A DNA stretch of 52,071 bases from Rachicladosporium sp. CCFEE 5018 (GCA_002077045.2 KZ111146.1:639452-691522); one strand, 5' to 3'. Shown: positions 11,290-21,482, counted from the first letter of the stretch. Numbers and translations are program-made. Notes: generated from the sequence alone by a model not told the origin.

Positions 11290-12608
11290 TACCACTACCT
11301 GCATCCATGGTACCACTCAGCAATGGCTCAGGAGGACCGCATTACTTCATGTGCATGATTGGAGGAGGTCACTTTGCTGCGATGCTCGTTTCCTTGACAC
11401 CTAAGCTCACGAAGAAAGCCGGGCTTGATGATCGAGCGGCGACTGTGATTGCCCACAAGACTTTCCACAGATATACTACAAGAAGAAAACAGGGTGGCTC
11501 GCAATCTGCGAAGGACAACACAGGGAAGAGCATCTCTAGTGCAGGATCTAGTTTGCGACGATATAACGAGGTAGCACTAGAGACCGAGATCAGAGCACTG
11601 CTGCAGGAGTGGAGGAGTCTGATCGACTCGGCAGATCTGATATTCGTGCGAGCATCAGGGAGCGGGAATCGGAGAACACTGTTTGGGCCGTACGAGGATC
11701 AGGTGCTCACACAGAAGGACCCTAGACTACGCGGTTTCCCGTTCAACACGCGCCGTGCGACACAGGCAGAGCTCATGCGGGCATTTGTTGAGCTCACACG
11801 AGTCAAGGTCAACGTTGTAGACGAAGCAGCACTCGCTCGTCAAGCTGAAGAAGCGGCTACGGCAGCAGCCAAGGCGCAGGCACAGGCCCAAGCAGCATCA
11901 AGACCTTCAGCGCCGAAAGTCGCTAAACCCTCGAGGGCAGATGAGGAAGCACTCCTGCACACAACACAGCTTCAAGCACTTATCCGCCGCTCAAAAGCAC
12001 CCGCTCTGCTCTCGTATCTGCAGACGCACTCACTTCCCCAGGACTTCATATTCTTTCCGCCGGATCAAAATCGGCATGCGCCCACACCACTCCATCTAGC
12101 AGCCAGCTCGAACAGCCCAGCTTGCGTGCTGGCGCTTCTCACAAAAGCAAAGGCCGATCCCACAGTAGAGAATACTGACTCAAAGTACCCCTTCGATCTT
12201 GCCGGCGATCGCGCGACCCGCGATGCCTTCCGCCTTGCTCGTAGCCAGCTAGGCGAGACAGATTTCTCGTGGGACACTGCCAATGTTCCGTCACCTCTTT
12301 CACAAATCGACGTTGATGCCCGTGCACAGCGCGAAGCAGCCGAGCAAGCAGAGGAAAACGCCGCGGAGAAGGCAAGACGTCAGAAAGAGACCGAGCGATT
12401 ACGGGAGGAAGAGAGAGCGAAAGGCGTGCAAGCCAAGGAGGACAAGTTTGGCAAAGGGAGGCTGCTGAGCAAGCCGACTTTGACTGCCGAGGAGAGGAGA
12501 GCGGAGGATGCGAGGGGCATGACGGATGAGATGAGGATCAAGGTTGAGCGAGAACGCAGGGCAAGGGCTGCGGAGGAGAGGATGAGGAAGTTGGCTGGTG
12601 GGCGGTAA
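11290..12608 (+). CDS. VMS1: VMS1/ANKZF1 family peptidyl-tRNA hydrolase of ribosome quality control (5' end in gap)
   Basis: Vms1 releases nascent chains from stalled 60S ribosomes and works with Cdc48, partly at mitochondria. The frame opens inside the VLRF1 release-factor domain: MIGGGHFAAM, then HKTFHRYTTRRKQGGSQS, whose Gln corresponds to the catalytic GGQ-like residue of the family. LIFVRASGSGNRRTLFG and GFPFNTRRATQAELMR follow. Ankyrin repeats come next (TPLHLAASSNSPACVLALL), then a charged coiled coil. The C-terminal RRARAAEERMRKL fits a VCP/Cdc48-interacting motif. The N-terminal zinc finger and start codon are missing because of the N run. No break is seen in the 439 residues present. 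Confidence 0.92.
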
Positions 12609-12706
12609 TCATGACACGACAATGTTTACACAACGTACAGTGTTGTACAACCAGGACCTCCCGTACCTCCAATAACACCACGCCTTTGGCCCAATACAAA
12701 ACTGAC

Positions 12707-13453
12707 TCACGCCTCATCGCAATCGAAAGACAATTCGCCGCGCTCCACCATTTTCCACCCCAAGCTCAACATCTCATCTTCCTCATCCTCAGCGATGGGC
12801 ATGCCAGCTTCGTCCGAGCCATAACTCCCAAGGCCCAGTTCATCGAAGCCATCGCCGTCGCCATCGCCATCGCCATCATCGTTGCCGATGTCCTCCTTCA
12901 TCGCCGCCTTCTTGTCCTTCGAAATTTGCCGCAAGCGCTGTGACTCAGCCCAGATCCTCTCATGCCACAGGATCACCCCACCATCCATCTCGAAAATCAG
13001 TCTAGACGTTAGCGCTTCGAAGTCGGCTGAGCATGTCAGGACATCATTCGGATCCGGCGTCACTGCCTTTCCTGCTGCGGTCCACTGCACCAGCCATGTG
13101 CCAACATTATTTTCGACCTCCGACAGCTGAGAGCCTTCCTCGAGGCACTCTAGCGCATAGCTGACAGTAGCCTTCAAAATCTTACTCACATCGGCCCACG
13201 ACACAGTCCAAGGAAGATGCAACTTCGCACTTCTCACCGGCGAGCCCTGATAATCCAGGCCCGGGATGACGAGGACTTCGAACGACCCGCCTAGCGGCGT
13301 GACTACAGCGTTCTCGCGTTCCCATTGTTTGAGGCGGAGCGCAGTGACCTTCGCAGTGATGGACAATGGAGCGAAAGCTTTGGTCTCCTCCGGTGCGGCT
13401 ATGTCCCCGTTCCCTCGTCTCATAACACCGTCCATCCAACATCCCCACCCCAA
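12707..13453 (-). CDS. Unknown acidic-tailed protein, 5'-truncated at duplication boundary
   Basis: I do not recognise this protein. From about 13398 leftward the frame has well-mixed composition (SEVENNVGTWLVQWTAAG, then LIFEMDGGVILWHERIW), then a basic helix, a Gly/Asp repeat (positions about 12855-12885) and an acidic C terminus. It looks like the C-terminal part of a real gene. At 13399 the sequence switches to duplicated HTH-gene DNA. The frame stays open for a few codons there, using Met codons that belong to that DNA in another frame. The native N terminus and promoter are therefore absent, and I find no matching 5' piece elsewhere in the window. Convergent with VMS1, 98 bp away. Confidence 0.5.
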   Translation of the reverse strand: MGWGCWMDGVMRRGNGDIAAPEETKAFAPLSITAKVTALRLKQWERENAVVTPLGGSFEVLVIPGLDYQGSPVRSAKLHLPWTVSWADVSKILKATVSYALECLEEGSQLSEVENNVGTWLVQWTAAGKAVTPDPNDVLTCSADFEALTSRLIFEMDGGVILWHERIWAESQRLRQISKDKKAAMKEDIGNDDGDGDGDGDGFDELGLGSYGSDEAGMPIAEDEEDEMLSLGWKMVERGELSFDCDEA

Positions 13454-13688
13454 GCTCCTCCGCCTTTGCCTTCGCAGTCCTCAACACCCTCAACGCAGTA
13501 TTATGCGGTATACCAAACCTCCGCGTGATCTCTCCACCCGAGCCGCCGCTTTCCAGGAACCCAGAGATGAAGGCGCGTTGCAGAGGCGTGAGCTCTTTGC
13601 GGGTGGTTTTGCGGTGGGGTGGGCGGCGGCCTTTGGTGTGGGAGTAGCGGGGCAGAGGGGTGGGACGGGCGAGGGGCATGGTGGTCAA
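13399..13688 (-). pseudogene. Helix-turn-helix gene, truncated copy B
   Basis: The first ~96 residues match the intact HTH gene at 7728-8381, including the complete HTH, with a few substitutions (GREIT to GGEIT, LKVLRIA to LRVLRTA, GRFY to GRCY). At 13399 homology stops. The frame then runs on to 13182 through unrelated antisense sequence of the unknown gene, so any product would be an HTH domain with a random tail. I treat it as a truncated gene; expression of the isolated HTH domain is possible but unsupported. Confidence 0.7.
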
Positions 13689-14031
13689 GACACGGGAAGA
13701 TGAGGAGAGGCGGTCATGGTCTGGAGAGAGGGAAGTGCATTGTGGACATCCGTTAGTGGCTCTCGAGATGATCGATTAATGTCTTTTGAGCAAAGAGGTC
13801 AAGCAAGTTAAGACGTGGGCAGCACGCTCCTTTTCATCAGACTCCAGATCGCTTGAAACCGAGCTTCCTCCATTATTGTACGGTACATTGCTATGTATAC
13901 AGTCCTTTCACATGCGCAAGCTTTCCTAATAGCCAAAACTCTCGAGTCCGTTTCCCTCGAACCCATCGCTGTATGCTCCCTCCCTAACTCCAGTCTTTGC
14001 CCCTGAACCCGGACCAATGCCCATCTCATCC
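13689..14031. other. Intergenic between truncated HTH copy and PAP2 (copy B)
   Basis: Duplicate of 8382-8724. No gene is visible. Confidence 0.4.
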
Positions 14032-15235
14032 TCACACCGGCGCCTCCTGCTCATGTCTCCGTCTTCCCTCTTTCGCAGCCTTCCACCCCTCGTCCCCAAC
14101 ATAATTCCCAACCCCAACACCGATCCCAAACGCCCGATCCCTGCTCCGCGCGCCCCAAGCCCAGCCGCTTCCTCGTCCAATGGGCAAGTGGTACCATCTG
14201 AACGAGAACCACGCGCTCAGGATTCCGATGAGCGAGCCGCCTAGAAGATCGAAGCCGAAGTGGTAGAACTCTGCGTAGCGGGTTGAGCAGATGTACATCG
14301 CTACTGCTACGGGCAGTATGGCGACGATGATTAGATGGTTCGGTGGAGAGGCAGCTTGATTGCGTATGGCGAAGCCGGGTGAAGGGGCTGGCTGGGTGGG
14401 TGGGGGAGAGCTGGCGTGCAGGGCCTTGTAGCTACTCTCGGTGTGGTTTGATTCGGCCCATGTGTGATCTTGGTGTAGGGGCAGCATCTCGCGGTCTTGC
14501 GGCTGCGTATGGCGATGTTCGAGAGGGTCTTGAGAACCTTGGATAGGAAGGTAAGGGATCCGGATTGCGAACTTGGAGCAGAGGAAGAAGGAGAGGTATA
14601 ATAGTCCGCTCCATGAGAATGATGCGTGACCGGAGGGAAAGCTCTTGAAGCCGTCATTCGTGATGTGGGTGTCTGGATTTGTGCAGATGCCTGCGCCCAC
14701 GAGCACCCACTCGGGACTCAACGCTGTCGCGTATCCTCCCACGGTATACTGCTCAATCTTGCTCATGTCCGGCATACAGCGCGCAATGCAGCTGGGTCTA
14801 GGCTTGCCGAAAAGAAGCTTCAAGCCTTGCGTGAACAAGAACGCTATTGCCAACGAAAGCGCCAGCCCAGCCCATCCCTTCTCGAGTTCCCAGAACTTGC
14901 GCATCCATAGCTTCGAGCGAGAGAGATCGCGTGAGCCGCGAGGGCCGGGCACTGCGATTGCTACGACCAGGAAGATGATGGCTGCCGATGCGCCGAAAGA
15001 TATGCCGACGAGGATGCCAGTTGAAACCGTTTCTGTGACAATCGGGAAGGAGATGGAGAGGTCGACGAGGGAGAAGGGTCGTTTGTAGGGTTCGACCCAA
15101 TTAATGCCGCCTCCGATGGCGACTATGGCTCTGTATTGGTTGTCAGCTGGCGGCGCCACGGATTGGTATCTGGGGCACATACATTATGACAATCCAGTCC
15201 AGCACATAAGAAGCGATCAGCCGTTTGGACATCAT
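14032..15235 (-). CDS. PAP2-family lipid phosphate phosphatase, copy B
   Basis: This is a membrane lipid phosphatase with the same structure as copy A: exon 1 15183-15235, intron 15131-15182 (52 bp), exon 2 14032-15130, 383 residues. All three PAP2 signatures are intact (KLLFGKPRPSC, FPSGHASFSW, STRYAEFYHFGFDLLGG), as is PYKRPFS after the first membrane helix. Differences from copy A include WVEP versus GVEP after exon junction 1, VTETVSTG versus VKESVSTG, GAG versus AAG, and W versus R in the variable loop. Near the C terminus many codons differ but almost all changes are synonymous. Gene order and orientation with the aldo-keto reductase are kept. Confidence 0.87.
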
Positions 15236-15985
15236 CTTGGCGACGGGCAGCGCTCAATCGAAAGGAGAGTGTCTTGCAGTTGATGAGAAACGAACGGTCT
15301 CGTGCGCGGAATGTAGACCCAACAGTAGTGGCTTAGCAACGAAATAAGCACCGAGGGTGTGAAGTAAAGGAAAAGCGTATTGGAGCAAATGTACCTGCCT
15401 CAGCGGTGTGTCACTGGAATAAGATTGATGATGGCCTGAGCAGTTGCATTACGACGTGCGCGTGGCGCTGCTGTTTGTATGAGGTGAGTGACATGCCACT
15501 TAGATGTCGCAGCTGGCAAGTCATTGGCGCGCGAAAGGGAAGAGAGAATTTCCGTGGATGACGTGTGCTGGGAGGCGATGGTCGCCACGTCACGGTTTCG
15601 AGGGCGAGGACTGGATCTAGGTGGCCGGGAGAGAGTAGCGAGCAATACATCACTGGTATCGAGCCGTCTGTTGTCGCGTGATCCATGCCCGCAAAGGGGT
15701 GCACATATGCTTGGCTGCCGGGACGGATCGCCCTGGAAATCTTGTGCGTACATGGATTAACAATGTAGACATAGAAGGTATGACCAGAGGGTGGGTTGGA
15801 GCTGTAATACTTCCTTCGCGAGAGCTTTGCGTGTGGTAGCACACTTTTCATTCGAGACTGCTCATGTTTCTATGGTGTCTTACCCTTTCCTCCAGCGCGC
15901 TCACTTTTCGCGCTGAATTATTCTCTCTTCAATCCGCAGTGCTCACACTTTGCGAACGGCCTTTTCACATCTCCATAACTCGTTC
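15236..15985. other. Intergenic between PAP2 and aldo-keto reductase (copy B)
   Basis: Duplicate of 9929-10681. It contains the PAP2-B promoter and reductase-B 3' flank. Small indels relative to copy A shift all longer open frames, so I see no gene. Confidence 0.45.
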
Positions 15986-16996
15986 TCACGCTTCATCATC
16001 GCCAAAGAAAACTTTAATTGGGAGCCAAGAGTCTCCGCAAACCTTGAACCGATCAGGAAGGGACGATAGAGTCTTCATCTCCTCGTCCGTAAGGCTCCAA
16101 CCATCAAGCTGGAAGTTCGCCTCAATGCGGCCGGCAGTCACGCTCTTGGGAATCACCGAAGACCCGCGCTGTAGTCCCCACATCAACAGGACCTGAGCGG
16201 TAGTCTTGCCCTTCTGCTCCGCAATCTTGGCCAGAGTCTTGTCGCTGGCGAGCGGGCTGTTGGTGCTGCCGAGGCAGGAGTAAGCGGTAGCGTGGATGCC
16301 CTTCTCCTTGCAGTAGTTGAGGAGCTTAGGGCTGGGGTTGTTGGGGTGGAGCTCGACCTGGTTGCTGTGTTCTCGTTAGTACTACAATCTCATTGACTTT
16401 GCTGTCAGGAAAATTGACTTACACAGCAGGCACAGTCTTGGTGCTCTCGTGGTTCAGGAGCTTCTCGAGGTTCTTGATCGCGAAGTTGCTCACACCGATG
16501 TTCTTGACTCTGCCCGACGCAGGCAACTTCTGCATCTCCTGCCACGTCTTAATGAAATCCCAATCCGGCAGGTGCTTCCTCAAATCCTCGGGATCCGTGC
16601 TACTCGGCCAATGCACAAGGTACAGATCCACATAATCGGTATCTAGCGACTTCAAGCTGGACGAAATGCCCTCCTCGACGCGGTGGTGCCATGTGTTGTC
16701 GAGCTTCGTGGTGATCCAGATCTCTTCGCGTGGGACGCCGGAGTCCTTGATGCCCTGGCCGACTTCGTGCTCGTTGCCGTAGGCGAGCGCGGTGTCGATG
16801 TGGCGGTAGCCGGCTAGGAGGGCGGCTTTGACGGCGTCGCGGACTTCGTTGGGCTTGGATTGCCAGGTTCCGAGGCCGACGGCGGGGATTTTGGCGCCCT
16901 GGAGTGAGGATTAGTATGGGACTTGCCAAAGGCTTCGGGCTTTGGAAGGCGTACCGTGTTGAGCGTGAAGGTCTCTTTCGTCCAGTTCTTAGACAT
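15986..16996 (-). CDS. Aldo-keto reductase (GCY1/YPR1-like), complete copy B
   Basis: This is a cytosolic NAD(P)H-dependent carbonyl reductase. The exons are 16955-16996, 16423-16898 and 15986-16364, with introns of 56 and 58 bp. Joined, they give 298 residues starting MSKNWTKETFTLNT, then GAKIPAVGLGTW. The catalytic tetrad is visible: Asp and Tyr in HIDTALAYGNE, Lys in ITTKLDN, His in DLYLVHWP. The cofactor motif IPKSVTAGRIEANF is near the C terminus. An in-frame Met at 17083 would add a 29-residue basic, Ser/Thr-rich leader that could be a mitochondrial presequence. The gene is intact, unlike copy A, which is cut by the gap. Confidence 0.9.
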
Positions 16997-17436
16997 GATT
17001 GCGGTTGCTGAGATTCTTCTGACTGAGGTCTGCTTGAGGTACGGCTTGATGATTGTGATTGGGGTTTTGCGAAAGGCTTGCATGTGATTGTACGTAGTGA
17101 ATGAAGAAAGGACAACCTACCTCACGAACTTTTTTACAATGCCACGTTATCTCACGCCATCACATGCAATTATTCCGTCGCGGCAACATTTCACCATTTG
17201 CCCCACCAACATTGCCAAACCAACGCGATTGAACGTCACCCGAGGACCCCTCCCCCACATCAATCCTCAGCCTAAAATCCACTCCTGCCAGAATCTCATC
17301 CACATCCCGCGCCCAGTGACACGCCATCGCGGTAATTCAGGCGCGAGTCGTGGGCACTTAGGCGGATATTCGGGCCAGCTTTCCTGCGACACTGCATTGG
17401 TGCATGGTTGTCGATCTTGTGTGAAGAATAGCGAAT
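16997..17436. other. Divergent promoter region, reductase / NIP30-domain gene
   Basis: This 440-bp AT-richer stretch lies between two divergently transcribed starts. It may include the alternative reductase leader (to 17083). No other gene is visible. Confidence 0.5.
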
Positions 17437-18215
17437 ATGTCGCGGTTCGTTTCCACAGGCACGACAGACGACGCGCCCTCCACGCGTGATTCAGCCTGGC
17501 TGAAAGCCCAAGCCGAGATCGAGGCGAAACATGTAGCGCAGCAAGTTGCCGCGCGCTCCGGCGGCGGCGGGGATGAGAAGAGTCTGTACGAGACTCTACA
17601 AGCCAACAAAGGTGACTCAATCTCGCTGCTCCCAGAGCTAGTTGACGACGGCGCTGTGGCTGATCTAGGTAGGGTGAATAAGCCGCCAAGCAAGATGCCT
17701 TCGAAGAGTCCATGCGCTTGAAGAATCAATTCCGCAGCTTAGATGAGGATGAAGTTGAGTTCTTGGAGAATCTGACAGCGAGTGAGAGGGCTGAGGCGAG
17801 GAGGGTGAAGGAGGAGACGAGGGCGCAGCTCGAGGCCTACAAAGTACAAAGGGAGGAAGCTGAAAAGGCTGCCGCAGCTGCCGCGGGGGATGGAGAGGGG
17901 CCGCGGGTTGTCGGAGCTGAGAGCTGGGCTGTCGCAGGCTCGAAGAAGAGAAAGAAGGGACAGAGAGAGGGGATTGGCGGGGTGAAGGTCAGGAGGACGT
18001 CGACCTTGGAGGAGGTTAAGAGTCTGAAGACGAGCGTCGAGCCGCCTGCGGCTGGCAGAGCACAGGAAGCGCCAGCGATAAGCCCGGTGCCGAATGCTGC
18101 TCCCAACAGCAAGGCCGTCGCAGAGACCGCAGAGGCTCCACCAATGTTACCGAGTCCCAGCCCTCCAGCAGCAGCTCTGGGACTTGCGGGCTACTCGTCC
18201 GATGAAGACGATTAA
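17437..18215 (+). CDS. NIP30/PSME3IP1 (FAM192A) N-terminal-domain protein
   Basis: This is probably a nuclear protein; the animal homologue binds the PA28-gamma proteasome activator, while the fungal role is not established. Exon 1 is 17437-17611 and exon 2 17683-18215, with a 71-bp intron. The joint reads LYETLQANKAAKQDAFEE followed by LKNQFRSLDEDEVEFLENL, the diagnostic NIP30 block, at about residues 49-87. A Lys/Glu-rich coiled coil follows, then a basic patch (GSKKRKKGQ) and a disordered Ala/Pro/Ser tail ending GYSSDEDD, an acidic terminus typical of the family. The product has 235 residues. Convergent with GCV1. Confidence 0.85.
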
Positions 18216-18455
18216 AAGGAGCTATGTGAACGAGAGACATTTATCAGGATGTAGATGTCAGCAGTAGGACTTAGGGAAACATGCGACATCGCCTTGTCGC
18301 GTCAATCCAACCTTCGTGCCTCCTTCCTGGCTGGTCACGTGCGAAGCCGTTGGAAACACTCTAATTGGTCATTACTGCGCTTGCGCTAGCATTTGACCTC
18401 GTTTTTGGGGGCCCTTCCCCCTTGGCGGATCTACAGCCCCATTTGCAAATCTGTT

Positions 18456-19919
18456 TCAACCCGGCGACAAAGCAGCCTTAGCATACTTACTAGGCACAAA
18501 CGGCATCTTCACAACCGTCGCCTTCCTCTCCTTCCCCCTAACCTTAACCTTCACCTCCGTCCCCGGCTTCTGCAGCGAAGTCTTCACATACCCCATAGCG
18601 ATATGCTGCTTCATCGTCGGACACGGGCAGCCAGATGTAACTATCCCTACCGGTTTGCCATCTGCGCTTAGTATCTCTGCGCCCTCCCGCGCCGGTGCAC
18701 CTTCCACTTTGAGACCGACGCGCTTTCTCGACACGCCGGAGCCACCTTTTGAGGCGGGCGTGAGTTGAGGTATTACGGTCTCGGCGCCGTTGAATTGCGT
18801 GCCGGAGTCTAGGGAGCGGCGGGATTTGGGTATGATCCATGCTAGGCCGGCTTCGACGGGCGTGGTGGTGTCGTCTAGATCGTGGCCGTAGAGGCACTTG
18901 CCTGCTTCTAGTCGGAGACTGTCTCGAGCTCCTAGACCAGCGAGGCGAAGCTTGTCTTTGCCTGCTGTTTGTAGCAGTCGTTCGGTGACTGCTACGGTCT
19001 GTGAGGGGTGGATGGAGAGCTCGAAGCCGTCTTCACCAGTGTAGCCTCCACGTGCTGCGACGATGGGAAGGCTCTCGCCTGTGGGAAGGGAGAGGGTGAG
19101 AGTCTTCGATTGCCCGAAGTACCATGTCTCGAGGTTCACTTTGCAAGTCTCTGCCAGAACTGATTGGAGGATCTCCGCGCTCAGCGGGCCTTGCAGAGCT
19201 ATGAGACCATAGGGCACGCTGTCGACTTGGAGATTCCGTACCTGAACTTCCGGATTCGCGCCATCGTGCCAGGACTCAAGAGACGAAGTGAGGAACGCGA
19301 GATCCTTGTCCCTGCACCCAGCATTGAGCACAACATAGAACAGATGCTTCGGCCCCTCATCCATCCGCGTGATGATACAGTCATCCACAATCCCACCTGT
19401 CTTTGGATGCAACAAAGCACTCAGCGTCGACTGGCCTGGCTGCAGGTCCTTCACTCCAGCAGGCGTTATTGTTTCTAGAAAAGCTTCTGCTCCTGGCCCG
19501 TCGACATGGTATTGGACCATGTGACCTACATCGAAAAGCGAAGCTTTCTCGCGCGTCCAGTGATGAGATTCGCCTACGCCGAGGTCGGAATACTGTACTG
19601 GCATGCTGTAGCCTCCGAAGGGGACCATCTTGGCGCCATGGGCAAGGTGGAGGTCGTACAAAGCGGTTTTGCCAAGGTTCTGGTCAGTGTAGAGGGTTGG
19701 TGGAGGAGAGATGTGGGTGCTTCCATGGCGACGTTGCTGGTAGAAAACGCGCCGATTGCGACCCCGGTCTATGAGGGGAGTTTCTGGAGTCCTTCGGGCG
19801 GCCAATGGGTATGGGGGGAAAGTCGACGATGTTGATATGTGCCTTTCGCAGCAGCGAGTCACCTTTGTGACACTCTTGATAGTCCTCAGAGGCCGCAGAG
19901 CGAGCTTTGCGGCCGACAT
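18456..19919 (-). CDS. GCV1: Glycine cleavage system T protein (aminomethyltransferase), mitochondrial
   Basis: The T protein transfers the aminomethyl carbon from lipoylated H protein to tetrahydrofolate, releasing ammonia, in the mitochondrial matrix. The single-exon frame begins at the Met at 19919 with a basic, hydroxylated leader (MSAAKLALRPLRTIKSVTK) that fits a mitochondrial presequence. GCV_T motifs follow: TALYDLHLAHGAKMVPFGGY, then EKASLFDVGHM, GGIVDDCIITR, ARGGYTGEDGFELSI and LRLEAGKCLYGHDL. The C-terminal barrel has GKPVGIVTSGCPCPTMKQHI and IAMGYV. An upstream in-frame Met at 19976 is possible but less likely. About 487 residues, somewhat longer than yeast Gcv1. Divergent from VMA5. 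Confidence 0.95.
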   Translation of the reverse strand: MSAAKLALRPLRTIKSVTKVTRCCERHISTSSTFPPYPLAARRTPETPLIDRGRNRRVFYQQRRHGSTHISPPPTLYTDQNLGKTALYDLHLAHGAKMVPFGGYSMPVQYSDLGVGESHHWTREKASLFDVGHMVQYHVDGPGAEAFLETITPAGVKDLQPGQSTLSALLHPKTGGIVDDCIITRMDEGPKHLFYVVLNAGCRDKDLAFLTSSLESWHDGANPEVQVRNLQVDSVPYGLIALQGPLSAEILQSVLAETCKVNLETWYFGQSKTLTLSLPTGESLPIVAARGGYTGEDGFELSIHPSQTVAVTERLLQTAGKDKLRLAGLGARDSLRLEAGKCLYGHDLDDTTTPVEAGLAWIIPKSRRSLDSGTQFNGAETVIPQLTPASKGGSGVSRKRVGLKVEGAPAREGAEILSADGKPVGIVTSGCPCPTMKQHIAMGYVKTSLQKPGTEVKVKVRGKERKATVVKMPFVPSKYAKAALSPG

Positions 19920-20172
19920 GATGGTCGATGTACGCTTCTCCAGAAATCCTATATCGAGTTGAAGTGGTGGTATCAAGTCTCTTATGTGCCATGCAGCTCA
20001 ATGCCCATATGTGGCTGGTGAAGTCCAAGCTTCATCGATGTGGGGACGTCACTCACAGGGAAGCTCTACCTAGATCGAGACAGCAAAAGCATCCCATTGA
20101 AGCGTGCATGTACCTGACCTCATTGACTTCCGCCCAGTCACTCCGCCCCTTCCCGCCCCGCCCCGCTCGAGC
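19920..20172. promoter_or_regulatory. Shared divergent promoter region, GCV1 / VMA5
   Basis: About 250 bp between two divergently transcribed housekeeping starts must carry both promoters. I do not recognise a specific factor site. Confidence 0.45.
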
Positions 20173-21482
20173 ATGCCCCCCCAAACGTACTTCCTCGTCT
20201 CGCTGCCCGCGTCCATAGCAGAATCCGACCAGCCAAGTGATGCGCTCACGACTCTCCGAAGCGCGGTGACGACCGACAATGCTACGACGTACCCATTCAG
20301 CATACCCACGTTCAAAATTGGCACACTTGAGGGCTTAGTACAGCAAGCAGATGAGCTTTCGAAGCTCGAACAATCAAGTCGAGGCGTAGTCGAGAAGGTA
20401 GCAGACTCCCTTCGAAGTCTACTAGAGGGAGACGAGGACAAGATCAGGGATCAGAAAGTAGTCAACGACAGTATGCAGCTAATCTGTTCCCATACTCCAC
20501 GCAAACTTGCTGACAACACCCCTCCAGAACCCGTCTCCACCTACCTCACCTCCTTCGCCTGGTCCAAAACTAAATACCGCTCCGACAACCGCCCCGTCTC
20601 CGAACTAATTCAAACCCTCCAAAAAGAACTGAACAGCATAGACAACGACACAAAATCCAAATTCACCCAATACAACACCGCCTCGCAATCGCTCACTCAA
20701 CTCCAACGCTCCCAGACCGGGAACCTCTCCCAGAAGTCCCTAACCTCAATCGTAAACCCCGAATGGCTACTCAAACCCGACGCTTCCGAGTACATAACCC
20801 AGCATCTCGTAGCAGTGCCAATCCAGCAAGGCAAGGAGTTTTTGAAAACTTATGAAGGACTAAGCGAATGGGTCGTCCCGCGTAGTGCTACTCTGCTAGC
20901 AAAAGACGACGAGTTCTTCCTCTACGCCGTCACGGTCTTCAAAAAGCAATCCACGGAATTCGTGCACAAGTGTCGCGAGCGGCGATGGACTCCACGGGAC
21001 TGGAAGTTTCACGAGGGTGGCAAGGAGGCTGAGGACGAAGAGTTGCGGAAGCTAGAGAAAGAGGAGCGGAAACTTTGGGGTGAGGCGTTGAGGATGGGAC
21101 GGACGGGGTATGGTGATGCGATGGTGGCGTGGATGCATGTGCTCGCGCTGAGAGTGTTTGTGGAAAGTGTGCTGCGGTATGGGCTACCGGCGAACTTTGC
21201 GACGGGGATTTTGAAGGTATGTGTTGCTCTGTTTCCTCGTGTAAATGGGTCTAGGAACCTTACTGATTATATCCATAGCTTGAGCCGAAGCGCGGGAAGA
21301 AGGCCAAGCAGCTGCTTGACGCGAAGTTTAGCGATCTGGGCGGGAATGCGATGAATCGGGATAAGAAGGGCAAGCCTATCAAGGACGATTCGTCGACACA
21401 GACCGAGATGGCAGGTGCAGGCATGGGTGGTGGCAACGAGAGCTTCGAGCCGTACGTGTTCTACGAGTTCGAGATAGCGTAG
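20173..21482 (+). CDS. VMA5: V-type proton ATPase subunit C
   Basis: Subunit C links the V1 and V0 sectors of the vacuolar proton pump and controls their reversible assembly. The exons are 20173-20470, 20528-21216 and 21279-21482 (396 residues). Intron 1 (57 bp) has no stop and keeps frame, so the gene can be misread as continuous there; the splice KVVNDKPVSTYLTSFAWSK matches the family, and GTATGC..CCAG borders it. The last exon begins LEPKRGKKAKQLLD and ends FEPYVFYEFEIA, the conserved C terminus. The start MPPQTYFLVSLPAS is the usual N terminus; a Met at 20104 would add an unlikely Pro-rich leader. No damage is seen. Confidence 0.95.

Larger units (their letters stand above)
13399..16493. 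repeat. Segmental duplication copy B (direct repeat)
   Basis: This is the direct repeat partner of 8093-11189. The left boundary falls inside two genes at once: it truncates the copied HTH gene and abuts the 5'-truncated unknown gene at 12707. The comparison ends at 16493 because copy A stops at the N run there; the copied segment may extend further right. Confidence 0.95.

Noticed and set aside
12850..12890. GATGGC-type trinucleotide/hexanucleotide repeat as a separate microsatellite locus
   Set aside because: It is short and encodes the Gly/Asp run of the unknown gene's acidic tail; noted there instead.
8093..16493. Interpretation of the repeat as a transposon or element with terminal repeats
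   Set aside because: The repeated block carries ordinary metabolic genes with introns, and I see no terminal inverted repeats, target-site duplication or transposase catalytic domain; the HTH protein alone is not enough.
20471..20527. 19 in-frame codons inside the VMA5 frame read as protein
   Set aside because: The segment has GT..AG borders, length divisible by three and no stop, but removing it gives the conserved VVNDKPVSTYLTSF. It is an intron.
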